DNA of 64,000 bases from assembly GCA_011799875.1 (NCBI GenBank), contig CM022299.1, forward strand, positions 350,344,526 through 350,408,525, written 5' to 3'. The DNA comes from Thinopyrum elongatum. Lineage: Eukaryota > Streptophyta > Magnoliopsida > Poales > Poaceae. This document shows, in pieces, positions 32,436 through 43,620 of this stretch. The notes under the pieces were generated by a model, which was not told the origin of the DNA, searched no databases, and worked only from the letters and a program-made list of their open reading frames with translations. The position numbers and the translations under genes were made by a program. Numbering within the stretch: position 1 is the first letter of the stretch; the number at the start of each line of letters is the position of its first letter.

Positions 32436-33090
32436 GTGAGGTATGTTCGAAAGAAGGAAGGCGTCTTCCTCGGCTCAGGTTCTTTCTCGTCCGTGTGCGC
32501 TCGCCGGGGCGGCGCCGTATGCCATTGTCAACATCCTCACAAACGAGAGGAATCCAGAGAGGCTGATAATGGGGACCCACCAGGTCCAAGCCGTACGCAA
32601 GCAAGTGCCTCATTGAAAAAAAGCTTCCTCCTAATTGTATACTGACGTTGGGGCCCACGGGTTTGTCAACCTAGTTAATAAACGAAATAAATTTCCAACG
32701 ATGACTGTCATCGGGGAGCTTTTTTTTTGGGGTATCGGGGATCTTTTTTTTGCGGGAAAGGGGTATCGGGGATCTAGCTGGTATCATTTTTTTCAGAGGG
32801 CGAACAAGTATCAGCTAGGCCTAGGTTTTGTTTTTTAACATACGTAGCCCACGACATATCGAGATAGTGGTTTCAACTTATTTTTCCAGGTCCATCATGT
32901 ACGTACCGGCCTATGGGCCTCCCAGCGTAGGTTTTACTTTTTCTTAAACATCGGCAGCCCAATGTATTTTTTTAATAAAGCACAGATCTCTGTTCTATTT
33001 ATCTATATATAAGAATAATAATGCAGTGTCCAATTTATATTTTCCCTTCTAACCACATTATATATATTTATATTATTACTATTATCGTAT
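32436..33090. repeat. CACTA-like internal remnant left of the copia
   Basis: TGGGGACCCACCAGGTCCA with neighbouring ACGAGAG and GCAAGTGCCTC words resembles 48680-48860 (TGGGGACGCACCAGGTCCA, AAGTGCCTCC). It may be the left part of the CACTA element at 48241-50684, split by the copia. Not proven. Confidence 0.35.
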
Positions 33091-34572
33091 TGAAAGTGCG
33101 TTATATCGACTAGAGGGGGGTGAATAGGCGATTTTTACAAATTCGTCACTGAGGAATTTCAAGGTGAGGAAATTCCTAAGCAACAAACTACTTAGCAGCG
33201 GAATAAGTACTCAGATGCAAACATAACATGGCATAAGCACAGTCATCATGATGAAATGAAATAGGCACAGAGTACAGGTACCGTGATACAGGATAAGCAG
33301 GCTGAAGACAACTGACTGAAGAAATAGGAATGAGGAAATTGGGAAAGTCTTTAGTCAAAGTCTTCAAACAGTAACAATCAAATACACAGCAAGTATGCGA
33401 GGAAATGAAAGAGTTGAGGAAATAGAACCAGCAGCTCGGTGAAGACAATGATTTGGTAGACCAGTTCCAACTGCTGTGACAGTTGTACGTCTGGTTGGAG
33501 CGGCTAGGTATTTAAACCTGAGGACACATAGTCCTCACCGTATTCTCCTTGAGCTAAGGTCACACAGACCTCGCCCAATCACTCATGGTAAGTCTTCAGG
33601 TGACTTCCAAACCTTCACAGACTTGGTCACTCAGCGATCCACAATTTCCTCTTGGATGCTCTAGACCATGACGCCTAACCGTCTGGAGGATGCACAGTCC
33701 TCAAAGGTAACAAGCGTCGGTTCCACACGGGAACAATCTCTTCAGTGATGCTCAATCACTTTGGATTTGTAGGTGTTTGGGTTTTTGGGTTTTTCCTCAC
33801 TTGATGATTTTCGCTCAAAGTCCTCGGAGGATGGGATGCTCTAAATGACAAGTGTCAGTTTCTCTCAGAGCAGCCAACCAACTAGTGGTTGTAGGGGGCG
33901 GCTATTTATAGCCTAGGGAGCAGCCCGACATGATAAGACATAAATGCCCTTCAATGATATGACCGTTAGGTGGGTAGGATATTTGGACAGCTGGCGCGTA
34001 GCACAGCAACGGTCGGAAGTTTGAGTATCAAATTCCTCAGGGCTATCATGTTCCTCACTTGTAGGCAATCCGCACTGGCGAATTCCTAACTCCTCAGTCA
34101 GAACAAATTCCTCAGAGAACAGAAGAACTTCGTCTCTGTTAGTGAAGAAATTGACTGAATTGTATGAGATTTCCAATGGCTTCACTCGAAAGGATTGGGC
34201 AGGTGTAGGATTTTGAGATGAGCATCACTTGGAAACTTTTCCTTAGTTTTACCTCGACCCCCTTTAACAATACGGTGTTTCCTATGACTCAAGAAAAAGA
34301 AAATGAAACTACGAAAACAAAAGTCTTCACGCTTCATAATCCTCGCATGAATATCAAGTCTTCAAGGTCACACCAATTTTCTCACTTTCAAAGTCTTCAA
34401 GAAAACCAAAGTCTTCAACTGAAGACATTCATTTTTAGGGGTCGACTTTCATCGTAAATATCAAACCCCTCATAGACTTATAGAACCTGTGTACACTCAT
34501 AAACACATTAGCCCCTTAACCTATAAGTCTTCAATACACCAAAATCACTAAGGGGCACTAGATGCACTTACA
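33091..34572 (-). repeat. 3' LTR of the copia element
   Basis: 1482 bp. TATAAATA on the minus strand at 33910-33903. Rich in GAAGACTT and TGAGGAATTT words that also pervade the internal region. Confidence 0.93.
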
Positions 34573-34590
34573 ATCTCCCCCTTTTTGGTG
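34573..34590 (-). other. polypurine tract of the copia element
   Basis: The minus strand reads CCAAAAAGGGGGAGAT directly before the 3' LTR, the expected plus-strand priming site. Confidence 0.8.
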
Positions 34591-35098
34591 ATTGATGACA
34601 ATATAGGTTAAGTTTTCAACGGGGATAAACATATGAAGTGTAAATACTGATATTGAGGAATTTGATTGCAAGATATAGAAGAACTCCCCCTGAAGATGTG
34701 CATATTTGAGGAATTTGCTTTGAATAGCAGATGCACATTGTAGAGTAATATCATGGAGATCTCCCCCTATATCTTGTAATTAATAGACGCATTTAACATA
34801 TTGATATGAAGAATTTGAAATGCATGATGAAATATGGTGACTGATGTAATTCAGCATGCGTGCATTAACATATTGAGGAAATTGCATGCAGAAAAACAGA
34901 GCAAAAGTATCAGACCACCATAGGACTTAAGTTTACAACTCGATCCAACAAATACTTCAGAAGAACGAGAGTTGTAACTTAGCAAAAAAACGCACATATA
35001 TATAGACCCGCTTGAAGACTAACTCAAATTTCTCCCCCTTTGTCATCGAATGACCAAAATGGACGAAAAATGAGGACTAACGCCCCTGAAGAATATCA

Positions 35099-38000
35099 TC
35101 ATGATGTCGATGGAGGAGCGCTAGCGTTGTTGGGGTCGTCCGTTTGAGTAGGGCCTGCCGCGGTGTCATTCAAGTCTTCAGCTTCATCCATCTCGCGCGA
35201 TGAAGAATATGAACTGTCGACGAGCTGAGGAACTTTAACCTTCTTGAACTTCTTCGAAGATGGCTGAGACCAGTCAAAGTCCTGTTGAAAGCCCATCTTC
35301 TTGAGATCTTCAGCACTATAGAGATTCGATAGAATAGCCCAAGTGCGGTCAAAGACTTCATGCAAGTAGTAGTGATTCTTATTCACAGTATTTTGAGTGA
35401 CTGTCATGTTCCGAAGAATTGCACCAAACTGACGCTTGAACCACTTGTGATTTCGATCAACTTTCTGATGAAGACTAAGGAGAAGTTCACGATCAGTCAT
35501 CACACGCGGAGCTGTGGCTTGAGGATTTTGTTCTGAAGCTTTGGCGACAGAATCTTGTGTTGCAGAGTCATCATTGGTGGAATAGGATGCAGCTTTGCGA
35601 AACTGTCCATCCAATGGACGAAAGCCTTCATCTATAATAGCAGCCTTGCCCTTCTCATCAACTGAGGAAATAGTCCGTTTGAGGACTTCAATAGGGGGCA
35701 AATAGCTGAGATGATTTTGAAAGTCAGCCTTATAATGAATTGAAGACCTTGATCTGATGAATTTCATGATCCAGGGAGCATAAGGCTTCAACTCAAAAGG
35801 TGACAGAGCAGCATTGTCCAAAGTCCTCATGAAGAAATCGTGGTAGTTGATAGGAATACCATGGATGATATTGAACAGCAGATTCTTCATAATGCCAACA
35901 ACCTCTTCGTCATCAGAGTTGTGGCCCTTGATAGGACTGAGGGTTTTGGTCAATATGCGATAAACTGTCCTTGGCACATAAAGCAATTCCTTGACGAGGA
36001 AAGTGGTCCTTGGAATTTGGCCAGCCTTCAAAGGCTTCATCAGTACTTGCACCAAATGATTTGAGAGTTCAGGTTCCTCATAGATGAGCCTAGCACCTTC
36101 AGTGGGATGACTGACTGGGACGGCGTGAAGCAATTCAGAGGCCGGTGCTTTGAAATGAGTATTATCGGTCATCCAGTCTAGCACCCATGAATTTACATCT
36201 TGAACATTTCCAGTGATATGCAGTGTGGCGTAGAATTGAAGAATGAGTTCTTTGTTCCAATCGCAGATGTCGGTGCAAAAGTTGAGCAGCCCAGCATCAT
36301 GAAGAACACTGAGGACAGGGGTGAAGCACGGAAGAGACTCCATATCCACATGAGGAATTTGCTCATGTGCAAAGATATTGTCTTTATCAAACAGCAGTGA
36401 GGAATAGAAATTCATTTGACTGACCGGCCAGAAACGCTTGCGACGAAGTCGAGCAGAGTCATAAGGATTGTAGTCAGTGAAGAATTGATGCTCAGTAAAG
36501 AAGTCATCAGCCTTGAACTTCTGCTTCTTGGTATGAGGATCCTGTGGCTTGGGCTAAAGATTTACAGTTGAAGTCTTCACAGCCTCTTGATGCACAACCT
36601 CTGGAGCCACAGGCTGAGGAATTTCAGTAGCTGTATCAGCAGCAGCCTTGGCCTCCATTTCTTCAGCACTAGAGGCTAGAACTTCTTCAGGAATAGATTA
36701 AAGTGAAGATTGAGGTCCATCAGAGCCCGTATGAATTTCTTCAGTTGGCACAGGGAACTGAGGAACTTGATGTAGTGGTGTTGTCAGAGGTGAATTGGGG
36801 TGATGACTTTCCCAAAAGTCATCATTCAGAATAGGAGTTGTAGACCCAATATCCACATCCTCATCTTCTTCATCAATTTCTTCGACACCTGCCTCTTCAG
36901 CTGTGAACTGAGGCATGGGCGATGATACCAGCGGAGTTGAAGGGATATCATCCACTTCAATGTCTTCATCCAACTGCTCTGTCGAAGCAGCAGAAGGATT
37001 TTCTTTATCACCGTCATCAGGTATGACATATTCCTCACCAAAGGGAACAATCTCCTTTGATGGCATGCTTGATATAGGAACAACATCAATTGGGTTTTCA
37101 GTTGAGCTCGTCAAAGTCTTCACTTTCTTGGGAGCTGAAGACTCTGAAGATGCTGATGCTTTCCTTTTCTTCACCGCAGCCTTCTCTGCGGCTTTGGTCT
37201 TCTTCGCTTCTGATGCAGAAGGAAGGTGGACATCTTTCATCTGTGATGACTTTGCAGGAGGAGTAGATGAAATTGGTTGAATTTCTTCAGGCACAACTGA
37301 TGCAGTTGCCCTGGCTTGTTCAGATTCCTCAGGCGCAGTAGCAGATGTATCAACTGGCCTGGTTTGCTCTTCAGGCGCAACATTGGTGGTTGCCCTGGTA
37401 TTTTCTTTAGAGACTGGAATTTCTTCATCAGCCCTGGTGCTTTCATTTTCTTCAACAGACTGATTTTCATCAGCTGTGCTTGCATGTTCATCAGTAGGCT
37501 GAGCAGATGTTTCAGTTTGAGGAATTTCGGGTTGCGATGAAGTTGCAATATTTGGAGTGAATCCCTTTGCCATTCTGACAAATCTGACTTTGGCACCTAG
37601 CCAATCTGCTCGATATGCGTCAAATTCATCACTGAGTGCTTTGATCTCAGCCTGCATAGTCACAAGTTCTTCAGGAGACATTTTCACAACATTTTTCTTC
37701 AGAAAATGCTCCTTCTTGTATTGAGCCTTCTTCACCTGCCTGGCCTTTTCAAATTTCCATTTTTCTTCAGTAATGAAGGCTGTCAACATGTGACTTTGAC
37801 CAGGAGTGAGGTTTAATTCAGGCAAAGGTGTGTTAGGGTTCTTGTGCCATAGATCAATGAAATCAAGGATCTTCCTTGGATCCAGCATGAGGGGCATAGC
37901 ACTGCCTTTGGCACTAGCGGCCCTTTGTTGTCTATCCCTGATGATCTTAGCTAATTCTTCATCATCAGCTTCGTCTTCGCTTGACGGAACTTGAAAGGCG

Positions 38001-38899
38001 ACCTGCTTCTTGTGAGGACTTGGCCTTGTGTCTCGTCTAGCAGTGGCCTTTTTCTTTAGCAAGGTCGGAGTTGTTGAAGACTGAGGTGGAGCTGAAGAAC
38101 TTGCAGAGGCTCCTGAAGCAATTGAGATTCCAGTAGTCCTTTGGCACATGGCAAGATGCACAGGTGCAGAGGATTTTGTAGGAGCAACTGAGGATTTTGC
38201 AACTAAGGGAGTTGGAGCTGCTTTTGAAGAAGTTGCTACAGGATCAGGCCATGAGGGCTTTGAAGAGCTTGGCCATGAGGGCATTGAAGAGCTTGGCCGT
38301 GAGGGCATTGCAGCTGAGGAACTTGTCTTGACAGCTGGTTTCTTCAGCATAGCCTTCTTAGGCTTGCTAGCAGAGGCCTCAGCAGCGGCAGCAACAGAAT
38401 CTTCATTGAATTTCTTCACTGCCTCCTTAGCCATTTTGGCCAGCTTGGCTTGACGCTTAGCCCACTCCTTGGGAAATTCCTCACCTCTTCTGATGCTTGT
38501 GGGATCAGCTTCTTGGCCTGGAGCCAATGGAGGTCTTGGACATGGAGGGTTAACAGCAAATTTCTTCATGTACTTTGGAGTCACATATCGATACTCCCTC
38601 CATTCTCTTGCCCATCTCCTCTCAATCTTCTGAATGCGCACTTTGCGCTCATTCTTAGTCTCTTTGCCATGAGTTGCTTCATCAGGAGTACAGTACACTG
38701 CATAGATTTCTTCAGGGATCTCGAAAGCAGTATTTGTCTCTGGCCTCTTTCCTCCCTTCTGAGGTCTTTTACCATCAGCCATCTTCTTCACTTGAGGATT
38801 TTGAACAATCGAATTTTCTGATGAGGTATGCAATTTTTCTTCAAGGAACGCTGCAAATGAGTTAAGTTGATGAGAACCTAGAGATTCAGCAGTGGACAT
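35099..38899 (-). pseudogene. extra ORF downstream of copia pol (putative plant transposon protein)
   Basis: One frame of 1266 codons from ATG 38899 (MSTAESLGSHQLNSF) to TGA 35099, interrupted only by TAA 36700-36698 and TAG 36556-36554. The N-terminal ~800 residues are Lys/Ser/Glu/Thr-rich and low complexity, with a coiled-coil-like segment (RQAKLAKMAKEAVKKF). A conserved globular domain starts near residue 815 (RFWPVSQMNFYSSLLF, FTPVLSVLHDAGLLNF, PRTTFLVKELLYVPRTVYRI). It resembles what Pfam calls Transposase_32, putative plant transposon protein (from memory). I see no signal peptide or membrane segment, so an envelope role is not supported. It has its own TATA box and leader intron. Function unknown. 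Confidence 0.75.
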
Positions 38900-38905
38900 G
38901 TGTAC

Positions 38906-39228
38906 CTGTGAACAGAATATAGGTGCGAAGAATTTGGAGAGGTCATATGCGTTCTCAGAAGTTTTTCAAAAGTATCAAGTTTGAGGAATTTGACCAGGGG
39001 TGTCTTGAGGAATTTCACTAAGCATTCTTTGACTTAGGTTCCAGAGTTGTATAGATTGAAAATCCACACAATTGAGGAATCTTGAAGAAAAACGTTGCTT
39101 AGAGAAACATATCAAGAACAGAAGCAAGTTGGTTTTTAAGAACATGAAAGTTGAAGAATAAACACCTTTTGAAGATTTTGTGGAAATCATCAGGATCAAC
39201 AAGGGCAGTAAAAATAGATTTTATTTAC
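38906..39228 (-). other. candidate 5'-UTR intron of the extra ORF
   Basis: Donor CAAGG|GTAAAT (39228) and acceptor TCTGTTCACAG (ending 38906), leaving 6 nt (GTACAC) before the ATG at 38899. AT-rich intron against a GC-rich leader. Confidence 0.55.
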
Positions 39229-39479
39229 CCTTGACGAAGAACACGATGAACTGAGAGTAGCAGTGGAGAAGCTCGTCCGTTCAGATCTTCCACGCCCTAA
39301 CTTGGCGATGGAAAACAGCTACGGCGGCGGCGGAGTGAAGATTTCCGCGGCCGGTGTGAGTACGACGGCGATGAGGTCGAGGCAGTGAAGCTCTTCCTCG
39401 CCGGCGACGATGGAGTGTAGCGGCGGCGCTAGGTCTGAGAGCTCGAGCAGGGTAAATGAGATCTGAGGAGGGCGAGGGG

Positions 39480-39487
39480 TATTTATA
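39480..39487 (-). promoter_or_regulatory. internal TATA box driving the extra ORF
   Basis: The minus strand reads GGCTATAAATACCCCTCG, followed by a GC-rich, CT-rich leader of about 220 nt typical of a plant first exon and then the candidate leader intron. Separate from the LTR TATA boxes at 33903-33910 and 47088-47095. Confidence 0.6.
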
Positions 39488-40216
39488 GCCGAGGTGAAAA
39501 ACCGCTCGTCCGAGGAAAATGGACGAACGTGCCCCTGACCCTTCTCATACTAGCGACATGTGTCACCCACGTATTGTGAAGTGGAGATCATGTTAGATCG
39601 TGGGTGAGTAGATAAATCTTATCGAGGGATGTGGAACAGTTTGAGCGGCAAGAGCTGAAAATTCAGATAAGAATATTTTAAGGTTTCGTTCGAAAATTCT
39701 TCAGCTGTCAAGGACACAGTGAAGACTTTGAACGGGTTTCAAATAGAACACACATGAAGAATTTGTGAATAGACTGGGTTGAGTTTAGCATAGAGGGGGA
39801 AAGGGTCCGATCACATTCACTTAGGTTAAGGTCAACTTGAAGAATTAGCAATAAGTGAATGCTGTAGAGGACTGAAAAACTCAAATATATATATATATAT
39901 ATATATATATAGTCAATGAAGAACACTGTCAGAAAGAGTGAAGACTTTGCAAAGATGAAGAATTTGAAAATTTGAAGAATTTGCAAAATGAAGAAAAACT
40001 CAATTTTGAAGATTTTCAACTTTTGTGGTGGCGTGACCCACCGTATAAGAATGATGATTTCAGACACCGCGTACAATTGTCGCTCTGAGAATCAAATTCT
40101 TCATTAATTTCTTCACACTTAGCGGGTTTGTCTTCATTGATTGAAGAAAAATGTTACTTCCTGTGTTGCACATCTAAGTCATCAATTTTGCATAAGTGTT
40201 AGGATGTGTGTCCTTT
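39488..40216 (-). other. spacer between pol and the internal promoter
   Basis: AT-rich DNA with a (TA)n microsatellite at 39884-39911 and many GAAGAATTTG words. No ORF supported. Confidence 0.5.
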
Positions 40217-43200
40217 TCAAAGAACATTCGAAGATTCTAAGATATTTAGCTCACACCGCAACTTGCTAAATCTCTTCTCATCCAAGGGCTTTGTGAAGAT
40301 ATCGGCTAGCTGTTCTTCAGTCTTCACATGCTCGATAGAGATGTCGCCCTTCAACACATGATCTCGAAGAAAATGATGACGAATCTGGATGTGCTTTGTC
40401 TTTGAGTGCTGAACTGGGTTATGAGCAATCTTGATGGCACTCTCGTTGTCGCAGTAGAGTGGCACATTCTTCATGTTGATGCCGTAGTCCTTGAGGGTTT
40501 GCTTCATCCACAGCAATTGAGCACAGCAAGAACCAGCAGCAATATACTCAGCTTCAGCAGTAGAAAGTGATACACAGTTTTGCTTCTTCGAGGACCAACA
40601 TACTAAGGATCGTCCGAGGAAATGGCATGTGCCTGATGTTGACTTGCGATCCACTCGATCACCAGCATAGTCAGAGTCAGAATATCCAATGAGATCAAAA
40701 GCCGAGCCCTTGGGATACCATAATCCAAGTGTTGGAGTGTGAGCTAGATATCGAAGAATATGTTTCACAGCCTTATGGTGTGATTCCTTCGGTGTAGCTT
40801 GAAAACGGGCAGACATGCAAACACTAAGCATAATATCTGGCCTAGATGCACATAGGTACAATAAAGAGCCAATCATGGAGCGGTATACCTTTTGATCGAA
40901 GTCTATACCATTTTCATCGGTGCATAGATGGCCATTTGTGGGCATAGGGATTTTGACGCCTTTGCACTCTTGCATACCGAATTTCCTCAGAACGTCCTTG
41001 AGGTATTTCTCTTGAGAAATGAAGATGCCATTGCGTTCTTGACGAATTTGAATACCTAAGAAGAATTTCAATTCTCCCATCATGGACATTTGATATTCCT
41101 CACTCATCATATAAGCAAATTCGTCACAGTAATGTTGGTTAGTACAGCCAAAGATAATATCATCAACATATATTTGGCACACGAATAATTCATCATCATA
41201 GGTTTTGGTGAAAAGAGTTGGGTCGAGTGAACCGGGTTTGAAGCCTTTCTTCATGAGGAATTCCTTCAAAGTATCATACCACGCCCGAGGGGCCTGCTTG
41301 AGGCCATAGAGGGCCTTATTGAGTCTGAAGACTTTGTCAGGATGCTTAGGATCTTCAAAACCTGGGGGTTGAGCAACATATACTTCTTCCTCAAGCTTAC
41401 CATTGAGGAATGCACTTTTCACATCCATTTTATATAAGATGATATTATGATGGTTAGCAAAAGCAAGCAATATGCGAATAGCCTCAAGTCTAGCAACAGG
41501 TGTAAAAGTTTCATCGAAATCAATTCCTTCAACCTGTGTGTAGCCTTGAGCTACAAGACGAGCCTTATTTCTTACCACAAGGCCATTTTCATCTTGCTTG
41601 TTGCGGTAGATCCATTTGGTACCAATGATATTGTGCTTGCGTGGGTCTGGTCGCTTGACAAGCTCCCACACATTGTTCAGCTCGAATTGATGTAATTCCT
41701 CTAGCATCGCTTGAATCCATTCAGGCTCCAGAAATGCCTCATCAACTTTGGTGGGCTCTGTGATAGAGACGAAAGCAAAATGCCCACAAAAGTTAGACAA
41801 ATGTGAAGCTTTTGAGCGAGTAAGAGGACCTGGTGCGTTGATGTCATTGATGATTCTCTCAATCTGTACTTCATTTGCAACGCGAGGATGAGCAGGTTGA
41901 CGACTTTGATTTAGCTCAGCATTTTCTTCAGAGCCATTTTCTTCAGATGCACCAGCATGATTTTCTTCATGATTTGGAATGACTTCTTCAGCAGATTCTT
42001 CGGTAGGAATAACATCCTTAGTAGCCTTTAGCTTGATGGATTCCTCAGGTGACATTTCATCTAGCACAGGAGGTAGGTGCTCTCTTTGCGAGCCGTTAGT
42101 TTCATCGAACCGCACATCTACAATTTCAACAACCTTGTTGTGATAGGTGTTGAAGACCCTGTAGGTGTGCGAGTCCTTTCCGTAACCAAGCATAAAACCT
42201 TCATGTGCTTTCGGCGCAAATTTAGAATTGTGATGAGGATCTCTAATCCAGCATTTAGCACCGAAGACTTTGAAATAACTCACATTGGGTTTCTTGTCAG
42301 TGAGGAGTTCATATGAGGTCTTGTTGAAGAATTTGTGAAGATATACCCTGTTGATGATGTGGCATGCAGTATCAATTGCCTCAGGCCAGAAGCGACGAGG
42401 TGTCTTGTATTCATCAAGCATGGTGCGAGCCATCTCAACAAGAGTCATGTTCTTGCGCTCCACAATGCCATTCTGCTGAGGAGTGTATGGGGTAGATAGC
42501 TCATGAGTAATACCAAGTTCATCGAGATAGTCATCAAGACCAGTATTCTTGAACTCGGTCCCATTGTCACTCCGGATATGCTTGATCTTCACACCGAAAT
42601 TCGTCGAAGCCCTTGAAGAAAATTGTCTGAAGACTTCCTGCACTTCAGTTTTGTAAGTAATGACATGCACCCATGTGTAACGAGAATAATCATCAACAAC
42701 GACAAAGCCATATAGAGATGCTGCATTTGTTAGTGTGGCATAATGAGTAGGGCCAAAGAGGTCCATATGAAGCAATTCAAAAGGACGAGAGGTAGTCATG
42801 ATAGTCTTCGAGGGGTGCTTGGCTCTGGTCATCTTTCCAGCCTCACAAGCCCACAAAGATGATCTTTGAGGAATTTGACACCCTCGATGCCAATGACGTG
42901 CTTTTTCTTCACGAGCGTGTGTAAGTTCCTCATGCCAGCATGACCCAGTCGTCGATGCCATAGCCAGCCTTCTGTAGCTTTTGCAAGTAGACATGTGGCA
43001 GGCTGTGGTCCTGCAGAGAAATCAACAATATACAAGTCTCCTCTCCTAAAGCCTTCGAAGACTTTGGAATTCTCAGATTCCATGAGCACTAATCAGCGAT
43101 ATTTGCCAAAGACAACAACCATATCAAGATCACAAAGCATTGAGACTGACATGAGGTTGAATCCGAGGGACTCGACAAGCATGACTTTGTCCATGTGTCG

Positions 43201-43390
43201 ATCCTTTGAGATTGCAACCCTACCTAGACCCAATACCTTGCTTTTGCCTTTGTCAGCGTAGGTGATATGCTTCAAATGTGATGGAGATAAAGGAGTTTTC
43301 ATCAGTAAGCTCTTGTCACCGGTCATGTGATTAGTACATCCACTGTCAAGGACCCACTCAGTAGCTTTGGGTAAATCATCCTGCAGATGA
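40217..43390 (-). pseudogene. pol: copia pol: protease, integrase, RT, RNase H, broken
   Basis: Protease begins near EWVLDSGCTNHM (catalytic Asp codon 43347-43345, DSG). Integrase has the HHCC finger ([14 protein letters not shown] then CGACEAGK across a frameshift) and D-D-E signals in [17 protein letters not shown] and [10 protein letters not shown] has [11 protein letters not shown] and YVDD at 41170-41159. RNase H has [19 protein letters not shown] and YCDNESAI. The frame is open from 42994 to TAA 40217. Breaks: TGA 43095-43093, and a one-base loss in the C run at plus 42850-42852 that shifts the frame within the integrase finger. Otherwise unusually complete. Confidence 0.9.
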
Positions 43391-43620
43391 ATTAGTGCAT
43401 CTTACGAACACATATACTTCAGAGTGAAGAATATGACATCAAATTCATCAGACAGAATTTCATCAATTAATGCAACATATGTATATATAGCAGTATGAGG
43501 ACGTGAGAAATGAATAAATCATTTCTTCATGATTAGCTTGCGTCCTTTCAAGCATTTCAGGTCTCCAGCAAATTCTTCAGACGATTTAGTCCGTCTGGAG
43601 ACCTGACCCTACATAAGAGG
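43391..43620 (-). other. spacer interrupting copia gag and protease
   Basis: The frame between gag (ending TAA 43623-43621) and protease contains several stops and AT-rich sequence. Whether it is an insertion or simple decay is not clear. Confidence 0.4.

Noticed and set aside
35099..38899. Envelope gene in the copia element
   Set aside because: The position fits reports of env-like ORFs in SIRE elements, but no signal peptide, membrane segment or coiled-coil fusion pattern is visible.
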